Assembly: GCA_007134675.1 (NCBI GenBank)
Contig: SLKJ01000197.1
Coordinates: 1-37,928, forward strand
Source of the DNA: Bacteroidales bacterium
Lineage (GTDB): Bacteria > Bacteroidota > Bacteroidia > Bacteroidales > PUMT01
DNA: 37,928 nucleotides
Direction of reading: 5' to 3'
In this document: positions 18,202-26,798 of the stretch, piece after piece
How positions within the stretch are numbered: the first letter of the stretch is position 1
Layout: the number at the start of each line of letters is the position of its first letter
Notes under the pieces: generated by a model
The model's input: only the letters and a program-made list of their open reading frames with translations
Told to the model about the DNA's origin: nothing
Database searches by the model: none
Translations under genes and position numbers: made by a program

Positions 18202-19074
18202 ATGCCCTCCTACATAATTATTTCACCCGTCAGAAATGAGGAAGACTATTTGGAACTGACCTTAAAATCAATAATCGCCCAGACAGTTTTACCGCTTGAG
18301 TACATTTTGGTCAACGATGGTTCTACTGATAGTACACCTCAGATTATCGACAAATACGCTGCGAGGTACCCCTGGATCAAAAGGATCGACAGAAACGACA
18401 GGGGGCATTACCTTCCCGGAAAAGGTGTTGTAGATACATTTTATGAGGGGTTTTCAACTATTTCATCCCCAAACTGGGACTATATTGTTAAACTTGATTG
18501 CGACCTTGAATTTGAACCATCTTATTTTGAAAATATCTTCAAAGAGTTTGAAAATAATTCAAAGCTGGGAATTGCAAGCGGTTGCACTTATATTCAGGCA
18601 GATAATATATTAATCCGTGAACCAACACAAAAAGACCACCCTGTAGGACCCTCAAAAGTATACAAAAAAGAATGCTGGAACGATATCGGCGGAATTAAAC
18701 CAATTCCCGGCTGGGATCTGGAAGATTTACTGAACGCGCAAATGAAAGGATGGGAAACCTTTTGTTTTTTTGACCTTAAGCTGATTCATCATCGCCTGAC
18801 CGGATCACGGCGCAAAGGAATATGGACTCCTAAATATATACAAGGGCAATTTGAATACAGGCATGGCTATAGTTTTTTTTACACATTAATCAAAGCTCTA
18901 AGACAGATGTTTTTCAAACCACCTATAATTGGCAGCATTGCCAAGGTTTCTGGTTATTTAAGTGCTGTCATTCATAAGGAAGAATATTTGTTTGATCATA
19001 AAATGAGGAAATTTCTCAGAAAAAAGCACCGCAATTTAATCCTGAACAAGATAGGAATAAATAAAAAACCCTGA
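18202..19074 (+). CDS. GT2 family glycosyltransferase
   Basis: The track starts at a TTG (18196), but the ATG at 18202 is the better start and gives MPSYIIISPVRNEEDY, the usual GT2 N-terminus. The GT-A fold motifs are VNDGSTDST near residue 40 and KLDCDLEF (DXD-like, about 96-103), followed by GIASGCTY and GGIKPIPGWDLEDLL. The C-terminal part is basic with hydrophobic stretches (FFYTLIKALRQMFF), suggesting membrane association. It is separated from the previous gene by only 14 nt and from the next by 4 nt, so the three are probably co-transcribed. The sugar donor is unknown. Confidence 0.88.
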   Translation: MPSYIIISPVRNEEDYLELTLKSIIAQTVLPLEYILVNDGSTDSTPQIIDKYAARYPWIKRIDRNDRGHYLPGKGVVDTFYEGFSTISSPNWDYIVKLDCDLEFEPSYFENIFKEFENNSKLGIASGCTYIQADNILIREPTQKDHPVGPSKVYKKECWNDIGGIKPIPGWDLEDLLNAQMKGWETFCFFDLKLIHHRLTGSRRKGIWTPKYIQGQFEYRHGYSFFYTLIKALRQMFFKPPIIGSIAKVSGYLSAVIHKEEYLFDHKMRKFLRKKHRNLILNKIGINKKP

Positions 19075-19078
19075 TTTT

Positions 19079-19864
19079 ATGAGATTCTCAATAATTACAG
19101 TCTGCCGTAATAATCTTCCAGGATTAAAAAAAACTTATAGTTCCTTGATTGAACAAACTTTTACTGAATATGAATGGATAGTAATTGACGGCAATTCAAC
19201 AGATGGTACAAGAGAATGGCTGCAATCAATAAACAATGAAGTTATATGGATCTCCGAACCGGATGATGGGATATTTGATGCCATGAACAAAGGCATAACT
19301 CTGGCCCACGGTGAATACCTGCTATTTTTGAACAGTGCTGACAGACTTTCACATAATGGTCTACTTGAAAAAGTAAATGATTCTATAAATCTTTCAAATA
19401 AACAACCAGTGTTTATTTATGGAGACTCCATTGATATTAATAACTCCGGGACTCTCTTGTACAGAAAATCCAAAAATTATAAAACGCTTTGGAGGGGAAT
19501 GTTTACACAGCATCAAGCGATGTTTTTCAGATTGAACCAAAATATTCTTTATAAAAAAGAGTACAGTATAACCGCTGATTACGAATATGTTGGTCAGCAT
19601 CTGAAAAACCTCAAAGAGGAGGATATTATATATCTGGAAACACCTTTTTGCGAATTTGAGCTTGGAGGATTAAACGAATCTTCCAGAATCAAAGCATTAA
19701 AGGAGGACTATCTTATCAGGAAAAATGAATTTGGAATAAATATATTTATATGCGGGTTACTGTACATTTTACATTTTATTCACACAATGCAAAAAAGAAT
19801 GCTCCCCCGAACGGCTTATATGTTAAGATATAAAAAGCTTCGCACAAAAACCCATAAAGCATAG
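19079..19864 (+). CDS. GT2 family glycosyltransferase (WcaE-like)
   Basis: A 261-residue GT-A enzyme beginning MRFSIITVCRNNLPGLKKT, with IDGNSTDGTREWL, SEPDDGIFDAMNKGI and LLFLNSADRL. This set of motifs is typical of the short WcaE/AmsE-like GT2 group of exopolysaccharide loci. It starts 4 nt after the previous stop, so it should be translated with it. It is the last + strand gene of the left arm, and its end faces the ATP-grasp gene with 12 nt between them. Donor and acceptor cannot be told from the sequence. Confidence 0.9.
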   Translation: MRFSIITVCRNNLPGLKKTYSSLIEQTFTEYEWIVIDGNSTDGTREWLQSINNEVIWISEPDDGIFDAMNKGITLAHGEYLLFLNSADRLSHNGLLEKVNDSINLSNKQPVFIYGDSIDINNSGTLLYRKSKNYKTLWRGMFTQHQAMFFRLNQNILYKKEYSITADYEYVGQHLKNLKEEDIIYLETPFCEFELGGLNESSRIKALKEDYLIRKNEFGINIFICGLLYILHFIHTMQKRMLPRTAYMLRYKKLRTKTHKA

Positions 19865-19876
19865 AGTCAATATCAC

Positions 19877-20866
19877 TTAATTTTTTCTTTTCCAATACTC
19901 CGGAAGGATCTTCCAAAAAGATCCCAGTTCAAAATCAAAACTTTCAGGTTCAAATCTTGCTAATCCGGAGCCATCGTAATGAGTAAGTTCGCTAAAAAAA
20001 GCCCGGCCATCGCAATAATAGAAATCAACCCTTACTGCATCAAAGTCTGCAGAAATTTTCTCGGCAAGATTAATAAGATAATCCGGATTTGCAGGTTTTT
20101 TAAACTCAATATTTTCACTATTATAACCGGGGTTAACGACGGGGAGTAAATTCCATTCGATATCCAAATAAGCTGAATTGTCATCAGAACCAAAACGATT
20201 ATCTGAGACACGAATAAGACGACATTTAGAATTAAAGCAGTAAAATTTGTAATCCATTGGTAAGCTCCCATCTCCAGTTTCAAGAAGTTCTTCTAAAATT
20301 ATTTTTCTCTTAATATTTCTGTATGCCCATTCATAGTGATAAAAACCATAATTTGTTCGAAGCCATTCTTTGCATTTTCTTTGGATGTATTCTCTGCAAA
20401 CAGGTTTATCTCCTTTATGAATTATGTGCATTCTGCTTCCGTGGTTTGGTTTTATTACAAACCTGTCCGGTAACTGAGAAAACGGAATTTTATGCGGGTC
20501 ACTTGTAACATAATATACTGGAACAATTAATTTATCAGCTTCCTCATCTCCGAGAATATTCTTTAAATAGCCTCTAACTTCGTATTTATCAGCAGTTACT
20601 GTAAGAAGGGGATTTCGGTCATAAAGTTTTTTCCAAATAATCTTCTCATTGAAAGACCTTGGATTATCCAGATTCAATTTATAACCGATTCGTTTATTAA
20701 ATAATGCCTTTAATTTCGGGTATCCCCTTTTTTTGTCAACAAATAATTTAAAATCAGCATATACTTTATTTATTGACGGAGGCAGAAATCTCATAAAATA
20801 TATTCGTCCGTCATCAGATTTATAATTATTCAACCAGGTTTTAAATTTTAAATAACTGTATTTCAT
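19877..20866 (-). CDS. TupA-like ATP-grasp ligase
   Basis: A 329-residue protein matching the TupA-like ATP-grasp family (PF14305). Characteristic segments are RIGYKLNLDNPRSFNEKI, VTADKYEVRGYL, RFVIKPNHGS, MDYKFYCFNSK and the C-terminal VDFYYCDGRAFFSELTHYDGSGL. Named after TupA of teichuronopeptide synthesis, members are thought to join amino acids to uronic acids by amide bonds. The nucleotide-sugar 6-dehydrogenase in the same locus would supply a uronic acid. It is the last gene of the - strand run and ends 12 nt from a convergent GT2 gene. The ligase activity here is inferred from family membership. Confidence 0.85.
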   Translation of the reverse strand: MKYSYLKFKTWLNNYKSDDGRIYFMRFLPPSINKVYADFKLFVDKKRGYPKLKALFNKRIGYKLNLDNPRSFNEKIIWKKLYDRNPLLTVTADKYEVRGYLKNILGDEEADKLIVPVYYVTSDPHKIPFSQLPDRFVIKPNHGSRMHIIHKGDKPVCREYIQRKCKEWLRTNYGFYHYEWAYRNIKRKIILEELLETGDGSLPMDYKFYCFNSKCRLIRVSDNRFGSDDNSAYLDIEWNLLPVVNPGYNSENIEFKKPANPDYLINLAEKISADFDAVRVDFYYCDGRAFFSELTHYDGSGLARFEPESFDFELGSFWKILPEYWKRKN

Positions 20867-20907
20867 GTGATCTTAATACTTAGTGGATTTCTCTGTTTTT
20901 AACTCAA

Positions 20908-21588
20908 TCATTCTCCCCAGCTAATTCCGGATCTGATAATTTTGGCCGGGATACCTCCAATAATAACATTTGAGGCTTGAAATCTTCTGTTTACCAGAGA
21001 ATTGGAAGCCACCACAGTATCCCTGCCCAGCAAGGTTCCTTTACTAATTGTGGAACGATTGCCAATCCAACAATTTTCGCCGATTACTATCTCTTTATCA
21101 GGATTAATATGTACACCATCTTTATCGAATATTCTGTGAAAATCAGAGTCGATTATTTGAGTATCCCAGGAAACCCTGCAATTGTCCCCAATTTTTAGAC
21201 TTTTATAACATACGATCACACTACCCGAAGAAAAACGGAAATTACTGCCAAGTTCCAGTTTCCCCTTTGGACCAACAACTAAGACAGATCCATATTTAAA
21301 TATTGCAGCCCCATTAAAGGTTATTGTACCTCCATTTTCCCAGACTACCCGGTTATGCTTTTTATCATACAACCCTATTTCTGATAACCCAAGTTTAATT
21401 AAACCGGGTTTCACTGAGCATTTGATTATCACCTCTCCTTTTACCTTGCGTAACTTGACTTTATAACTAACAAATAGAGGCAGATAAATAGCTTGCTTTA
21501 TCGGCAAATATTTAAAGTTTAAGTAAATTGTCTTATGATTAAGAAAATGGATATTTTTAAATATTTTTTTAATTATCCCCACAGCCAT
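20908..21588 (-). CDS. Left-handed beta-helix (hexapeptide) acyltransferase
   Basis: A 226-residue protein. The N-terminal 80 residues carry a basic segment unlike the core family. From about residue 90 it shows hexapeptide repeats (GPKGKLELGSNFRF, IGDNCRVSW) and the family end IGENCWIGNRSTISKGTLLGRDTVVASNSLV...GGIPAKII. DTQIIDSDFHRIF contains the usual active-site His. It is an acetyl- or other acyl-CoA transferase that probably O- or N-acylates a sugar of the repeat unit. It lies between the GT4 gene and the ATP-grasp gene on the same strand, consistent with a decoration step. Confidence 0.88.
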   Translation of the reverse strand: MAVGIIKKIFKNIHFLNHKTIYLNFKYLPIKQAIYLPLFVSYKVKLRKVKGEVIIKCSVKPGLIKLGLSEIGLYDKKHNRVVWENGGTITFNGAAIFKYGSVLVVGPKGKLELGSNFRFSSGSVIVCYKSLKIGDNCRVSWDTQIIDSDFHRIFDKDGVHINPDKEIVIGENCWIGNRSTISKGTLLGRDTVVASNSLVNRRFQASNVIIGGIPAKIIRSGISWGE

Positions 21589-21663
21589 TGCTATTGTCTT
21601 TTAAAAATCTACATTAAATAATGGTGAAGAATTATATAATGGTTTCTATAATCTTTTCATAAA

Positions 21664-22818
21664 TCATTTCTGGCTTAAAATGCCACTTCTATCAAGGATT
21701 CTCTTAAAATTGATTCCCCAGACATCCCAGTTCATGGTTTTTTCAAACATACTCCTACTTCCTCTTACTAAACTGTAGTACTTTTCATCTGAAGAAAATA
21801 TACTGATTATTTTTTCACCGTAATCAGTATGGTCTGAATCATATTTCAGTGCATATCCATTGACTCCATTTTTTATACCCTCACTTATCCCCCCGGTATC
21901 AGTTGTAATTACCGGGACTCCATAAGCTGCAGCTTCGCATATTGCTATTGCCATGCATTCCGCCCTTGTTGGAAGCAATAGGAAGTCTGAGTTGAACATT
22001 ACCCTGTCAAATTCATTTATGCCATTTTCGGTATTTTTATCAATATAAGCAATAATCTCCATGTCTTCATCATGAAAACTTTCAGGCGGTACGCCACCAA
22101 CAACGACCAGTTTAACAGGAACTCCCCGGGACCTTATATATTCCTTCGCTTTGTATACAATATCAAATCCTTTCCTTTTAAATTCCTTACCAATAAAAAG
22201 CAAGCGGCACACAGATGTTTTTCTCTTTTTGTTTACTATTTCTCTGTCCGGGATCCTATCAAGATTTGCACCTCTGGGTAAGACATGAATTCTTTCTGAA
22301 GGATAATTATAATCATTTTGTACCGAAGATGCTGCCCATTTGGTAGTACATATAACCAAAGATGACTTATTTACAGCCTTTTGCTCAATTATGTTTCCTT
22401 CTCTCACAGATATCCCTGATAATTTCTTAAAACCCGGATAGTAGCCTTGTAACAGATTAAAAGTGGCATCTGTCGAATATATTACCGGTGTGTTAGTTTT
22501 AAGATGTGCTATTTCACATGAAGCCTTGTCGGCAAAAACTAAATCAAACTCTCCATTACCCAGCTTTTTCGAGAAGACCCGGCCATAAATCTTTGATATT
22601 ATAACGCTGTGAGAATGTTTGTATTTTTTTTCAAAAAATATTTGCAAAAAATTAATCGACTTGCGAATTATATTTATAATTACATTGTTAACAGGTCCGA
22701 GAAAATATACTTTACCGCAATATTTTTCTAAAGCGGCTGACTGGTAATAATATACACCTGAAGACACCTTTTTATCAAATGGATCTTTAGAAGTTATATA
22801 AGCTATTCTATAATTCAC
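21664..22818 (-). CDS. GT4 family glycosyltransferase
   Basis: A 384-residue GT-B enzyme. The C-terminal Glycos_transf_1 domain is clear: RLLFIGKEFKRKGFDIV (about residue 205), VKLVVVGGVPPE, and PTRAECMAIAICEAAAYGVPVITTDTGG (about 283-310) with the EX7E-type donor site (E...E). The N-terminal lobe has GVYYYQSAALEK and SLVICTTKWAASS. It should transfer a sugar from a nucleotide donor with retention of configuration. The gene is followed by the acyltransferase after 75 nt. Upstream lies a 288-nt divergent region shared with the + strand GT2 gene. Confidence 0.92.
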   Translation of the reverse strand: MNYRIAYITSKDPFDKKVSSGVYYYQSAALEKYCGKVYFLGPVNNVIINIIRKSINFLQIFFEKKYKHSHSVIISKIYGRVFSKKLGNGEFDLVFADKASCEIAHLKTNTPVIYSTDATFNLLQGYYPGFKKLSGISVREGNIIEQKAVNKSSLVICTTKWAASSVQNDYNYPSERIHVLPRGANLDRIPDREIVNKKRKTSVCRLLFIGKEFKRKGFDIVYKAKEYIRSRGVPVKLVVVGGVPPESFHDEDMEIIAYIDKNTENGINEFDRVMFNSDFLLLPTRAECMAIAICEAAAYGVPVITTDTGGISEGIKNGVNGYALKYDSDHTDYGEKIISIFSSDEKYYSLVRGSRSMFEKTMNWDVWGINFKRILDRSGILSQK

Positions 22819-23106
22819 CTCTATACTTGAAAGTTGACTTTTCTGAAGTTTATTTATTGTGATGATTTAAAATTAATTGTGCCCAATTAACGGCTTGTCC
22901 ATTTTATAGTTGCAAGTCCAATCATACTTAAATCATAAATCAACAAATAATTTTTATCTTATACGGTCAGGGTACATTAAAGTTATGTTTTTTTCACTTA
23001 ACTTACGGTGTTATTGTTCTATGATAAAATACCCAAAAAGAATTAACTTTCTGCCAGTTTATATTGACTATTTTTTATTCGAAAGAAAAGAAGCAAAGCT
23101 ATTACA
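22819..23106. other. Divergent intergenic region
   Basis: 288 nt between oppositely directed glycosyltransferase genes, so it must carry signals for both directions unless the - strand gene is read from further upstream. No exact TAnnTTTG box was found on either strand. The 66-residue track ORF at 22910-23110 overlaps the next gene and looks like chance. Confidence 0.5.
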
Positions 23107-24033
23107 ATGACCAGCAAAAAAACCATTGCTATTATTATTCCGGTCTTCAATGGACTTGAATATACAAAACAGTGCCTGTCAACTCTATTTTCTTTAATTT
23201 CCCTGTCTAAAGCAAAGGATCATATTTTCCAGATTATAGTAGTAGATGACGGATCAACAGATGGAACATCTCCCTGGATTAAGGAAAACTGCCCCTCAGT
23301 TCATTTACTTCATGGTAAAGGAGATCTCTGGTGGACCGGCGGTATAAATATGGGAATAAGCTATGCCATTAAACAGTTAAGCGCCGAATATATTTTGTGG
23401 TGGAACAATGATATTAAACCGGCTAATGATTATCTCGACCAAATTGAAAATGTAATTAAAGAACATGGTAAAGATGTAATTTTGGGCTCAAAGGTTTACA
23501 CCCTCAAAGACAATCGTATTTGGGGGATGGGAGGGAAATTCGACCCTGTATCAGGTCGTCGTGGCATGTATGGAGAACTGCAGGAAGACTCTGATATTTA
23601 CAGAACTCCTATTGAAACAGATTGGTTACCGGGTATGGGTACTATTGTACACAGAAGAGTATTTGAAATAATAGGAATGCCTGATGAAAAAAACTTCCCT
23701 CAATATCATGGTGACAGCGATTTTACATACAGAGCTAAAAAAGGTGGCTTTAGGCTAATCGTTTCTCCCAGGCTAATAATATATAATGATAACACAAATA
23801 CAGGAATTAAGCACAAAGGCAGGTTCAGTGACCTCTACAAGTCACTTACGGACATTAAATCTAATTATAATATAAAAAAAGATTTTCTTTTTTATAATAA
23901 ACATGCAGGTTCCGCCAGGGCATATATTTTTCTGTTGAACAGGTATTTCAGATATATAGGAGGTTTTTTCAAATGGAAGTTTCTTAATGCCATGGGTGTG
24001 AAAAAACAATCATCAAAGTCTGAAAAAAAATAA
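23107..24033 (+). CDS. GT2 family glycosyltransferase (rhamnosyltransferase-like), reversed within the - strand block
   Basis: A 308-residue GT-A enzyme with IAIIIPVFNGLEYTKQCL, VVDDGSTDGTSPW (about 45-57), GDLWWTGGINMGI and YILWWNNDIKP (about 95-104, DXD-like). Further on, LPGMGTIVHRRVFE and YHGDSDFTYRAKKGG match the WbbL-type GT2 group often annotated as rhamnosyltransferases. That substrate label is weak. It is the only + strand gene between 19.9 and 37.9 kb. Its end faces the glycosidase-like gene with 13 nt between the stops, so it is likely an independent insertion or inversion. Confidence 0.88.
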   Translation: MTSKKTIAIIIPVFNGLEYTKQCLSTLFSLISLSKAKDHIFQIIVVDDGSTDGTSPWIKENCPSVHLLHGKGDLWWTGGINMGISYAIKQLSAEYILWWNNDIKPANDYLDQIENVIKEHGKDVILGSKVYTLKDNRIWGMGGKFDPVSGRRGMYGELQEDSDIYRTPIETDWLPGMGTIVHRRVFEIIGMPDEKNFPQYHGDSDFTYRAKKGGFRLIVSPRLIIYNDNTNTGIKHKGRFSDLYKSLTDIKSNYNIKKDFLFYNKHAGSARAYIFLLNRYFRYIGGFFKWKFLNAMGVKKQSSKSEKK

Positions 24034-24046
24034 CCCACTTCTCTTC

Positions 24047-25582
24047 TTACTTTTTAATTAAAACCGCCCATTGTCCGCTACCAGGTGTTGCAAGTGTTAC
24101 CATACCTCCTCCTGATATAGTGGATGTTGCTCCCCAATCACTATTTGCTATGTCTAACCATTTTAAATCAAATTCACCTGACGCCCCAGTCATATCAAGA
24201 TTAACACTGCCTCCGTTGCTAAAATAAACGGCATATTGTTTCCCTTTCTCAGCCATGCAATAAGCCTCACCTGATGCCCTGTTACTTAACAGTGTATTAT
24301 CAGGTTCACATCTGAATATATTCATTTCATCGGTAAACATCCTCAGGCTTTTTACATTTGTCATTGCAATGCTGTTTAAGCCTATGCCCCAAAAATACTG
24401 AGTATATCCGGGTCTGTGAAATCTGGCCGAAGATGCTCCTGCAAATATTGACCTCCACATCCGCTTTGGCGGTTCACTGCCTGTTTCATAAATTTTCACA
24501 ATATTCACAGGCTTGATCTTATCACCGAGTTTTATTTGTTTCCATGTATAAATCAATGCATCATAATGCTCATCACCGTTTTTGGTGTTACTTTGTGAGG
24601 CCTCGAAAAAATCATAATATTCATCACTCATAACCTCTGGGTGCCCTCCCCTGTTAAAATTATGATCTCTTCTCATATCGGAAGCATAAATTGTCTTACC
24701 GGCTTCTTCACCTTTGTCCCTCAAAAATTGTATCCAATGCCTACCCCACTCCATTGGTTGAGGAGTTTCGTTATTCGAACAATAAAGAACATTCGGATAA
24801 TTCAGTGATATTGACAGCATTTTTTCAACATACTTTTCCTGATAATACAATACTATCGGCTCGCTGGCATATTGATGTCCCTGTAATGCTGGCACACTAT
24901 AAAAAAACGAATGTGGCGACGGACTTGTCCCCGGCAAATAATTTACTACTTCGGGTAGCCCTGACTCTGCTGCTGTATAATTAATATTCCGAAGGGGATT
25001 ATATGGATTGGACTCCCATCCGGTATTGTCTATACCTCTGACTTCAGGCCCCCAGCTTTCCGCCTCGGTTAAGTAAAAATCAAATCTGTCCCATATCTCT
25101 ATCTGGACAATTATATCTCTGTCATAGCATTTGTTAAGAAAATTTTCAAATCTATTCCAGTATTCATCATCCCATTGATCAAGGTCGTAAGTATCTGTGG
25201 GTTGATTATCTCCCGGTGTACCTGAGATCTTCTTAAAAGGGAACCTGTTCCCCCTATTTCTTGATGACATCGTATTTCTGATATAATTGCCTCCACGACT
25301 TACAAGTTCATCAAGATGCTCTTCCAAAGTCCATGTTGTCAAACCCATTGGAGGATTATATTTTTCGCTTTCATAATACCAATTGGGAAACTGAAACATG
25401 TTATCCTCATAAGAGCCGCCAAGCAACAATAACGGTTTCCCCTTATATTCCCAGTATCTGGAATTTTCACTGTAAGGTTTAATGCCATTAAAATTGGAGT
25501 TCCTTAAATTAACAGTAATATCATCTGAGGTTGTTATGCTGCAGCTAATAAGGCATAACATTAAAATAATTGAATTCTTCAT
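24047..25582 (-). CDS. Secreted glycosidase-like lipoprotein (TIM barrel plus collagenase-type C-terminal domain)
   Basis: A 511-residue exported protein with a lipoprotein signal ending LISC (Cys near residue 14). The body resembles the DUF4038/GH-A TIM-barrel group: WEYKGKPLLLLGGSYEDN, RGGNYIRNTM, YDRDIIVQIEIWDRFD. Candidate catalytic acids are Glu in CSNNETPQP (about residue 270, the Asn-Glu pattern of clan GH-A) and Glu in KIYETGSEPP (about 366). The last 85 residues (SGEAYCMAEKGKQYAVYFSNGG to GSGQWAVLIKK) look like the putative collagen-binding domain of collagenases (PF12904), a beta-sandwich often found after such barrels. It probably acts on a polysaccharide at the cell surface. It lies 19 nt downstream of the Wzy gene. 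Confidence 0.8.
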   Translation of the reverse strand: MKNSIILMLCLISCSITTSDDITVNLRNSNFNGIKPYSENSRYWEYKGKPLLLLGGSYEDNMFQFPNWYYESEKYNPPMGLTTWTLEEHLDELVSRGGNYIRNTMSSRNRGNRFPFKKISGTPGDNQPTDTYDLDQWDDEYWNRFENFLNKCYDRDIIVQIEIWDRFDFYLTEAESWGPEVRGIDNTGWESNPYNPLRNINYTAAESGLPEVVNYLPGTSPSPHSFFYSVPALQGHQYASEPIVLYYQEKYVEKMLSISLNYPNVLYCSNNETPQPMEWGRHWIQFLRDKGEEAGKTIYASDMRRDHNFNRGGHPEVMSDEYYDFFEASQSNTKNGDEHYDALIYTWKQIKLGDKIKPVNIVKIYETGSEPPKRMWRSIFAGASSARFHRPGYTQYFWGIGLNSIAMTNVKSLRMFTDEMNIFRCEPDNTLLSNRASGEAYCMAEKGKQYAVYFSNGGSVNLDMTGASGEFDLKWLDIANSDWGATSTISGGGMVTLATPGSGQWAVLIKK

Positions 25583-25601
25583 GAAATATCAGAATTTGAA
25601 A

Positions 25602-26798
25602 TCACCCGCCACCCGGTTTTAAATCTCCTTTATGCTTTTTCTCTTTAATGTTGATATCCAAAATATACATGATTACACATAGCACCGCTATGGAAAAAGG
25701 ATTTGAGAATACACCGGCAACCGGCAAAGCAAGTGTTGAGTTTAACAGATAAAACTTAATATATGAGTTTTCGGAGCTAACAGGTGCTCTCCATGCCTTT
25801 ACAAGCAACCATATTGCTCCGACTGCAAAAAAAAGCCCGAATTTCGAAAAATCCCCAATAATTCCTATATCAGACTGGTAAAATCCATATGCCATTTTAT
25901 AAATGTTAATATTAATTCCGTACACAGATCCCATATGATCCTGGCCATTACCAAAAAAATATGCGAGTGTATTCGGGAAAAAATCAGTTAAAAAGAATCT
26001 TGTGGCCCGTATTCTGACATTTTCCTGAAAATCTGCTGCTTGTTCTTCTGAAACACCAATCATCCCAACAAAAATCTCCTCGAAAATAAAAAAGAGAGGG
26101 ATTGTTGCAATTAAAACAAGAGAATAAATAACGTATCTTGATCTGATTACATCACTGAAAATCAAACTAGCCAACACAGCAAGAGAAGTAATTAATAGGG
26201 AATTCCTCGTACCTGTGAGTATCATGATCGAAATAAAAAGAACAACGAGAAAAATATAACGCACCTTATTCTGTGAGTAAAATCTCTGAAGACACATAAA
26301 AAGGGATAGCCCCATAAAGGAAGACCCCGGGATGAATATTCTTATTGTCCCCCTTTCAACATCCTGTCTGACATTAAAAAGTATCGAGGGAAAAATAATG
26401 TATTGTATCAAAAAAGAAAGAGCATAGAGAATACCCAATGCAAGCACAATGTTTTGCAGCTCTTTTATATCAGGTTTCAAAACATGAAGGAAGAAATAGA
26501 AAAGATAGAAATACATAAACCGCTGTGCCCAGAAAGTTAAAATATAACTCTGGTTATGATAGGCATTTGCAATAATCATACTCAAAAACACCCCAGTAAA
26601 AATAAGTAATACGGGGTGCTTAAAATTCAATTCCATTTTCTTTTCCTTACCGTATATCTGATCTACCACAATTACTGCAAACATCATGGCAGCAACTCCG
26701 AATTGAATCAGATAAATCAAATTATCAGGCAAAAATATAATCCTGAAGAATGAGGCAGAACTCAACAGGATAAAAAATATTATAAGTACTTTTATCAT
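25602..26798 (-). CDS. wzy: Wzy-like O-antigen/exopolysaccharide polymerase
   Basis: A 398-residue integral membrane protein with about ten to eleven hydrophobic segments and a central hydrophilic loop (EEQAADFQENVRIRATRFF). The TGTRNSLLI motif matches the conserved short motif of O-antigen ligase/polymerase proteins (PF04932-like). It would join lipid-linked repeat units on the periplasmic face. Its start overlaps the stop of the upstream GT gene by 4 nt, giving translational coupling. A Wzx-like flippase is encoded two genes upstream, completing the Wzx/Wzy pair. Wzy proteins diverge strongly, so a ligase role (WaaL) remains possible, but the context favours a polymerase. Confidence 0.82.
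   Translation of the reverse strand: MIKVLIIFFILLSSASFFRIIFLPDNLIYLIQFGVAAMMFAVIVVDQIYGKEKKMELNFKHPVLLIFTGVFLSMIIANAYHNQSYILTFWAQRFMYFYLFYFFLHVLKPDIKELQNIVLALGILYALSFLIQYIIFPSILFNVRQDVERGTIRIFIPGSSFMGLSLFMCLQRFYSQNKVRYIFLVVLFISIMILTGTRNSLLITSLAVLASLIFSDVIRSRYVIYSLVLIATIPLFFIFEEIFVGMIGVSEEQAADFQENVRIRATRFFLTDFFPNTLAYFFGNGQDHMGSVYGININIYKMAYGFYQSDIGIIGDFSKFGLFFAVGAIWLLVKAWRAPVSSENSYIKFYLLNSTLALPVAGVFSNPFSIAVLCVIMYILDINIKEKKHKGDLKPGGG

Noticed and set aside
22910-23110. 66-residue ORF in the divergent region
   Set aside because: It overlaps the start of the GT2 gene, has no recognisable domain and looks like chance in AT-rich sequence.
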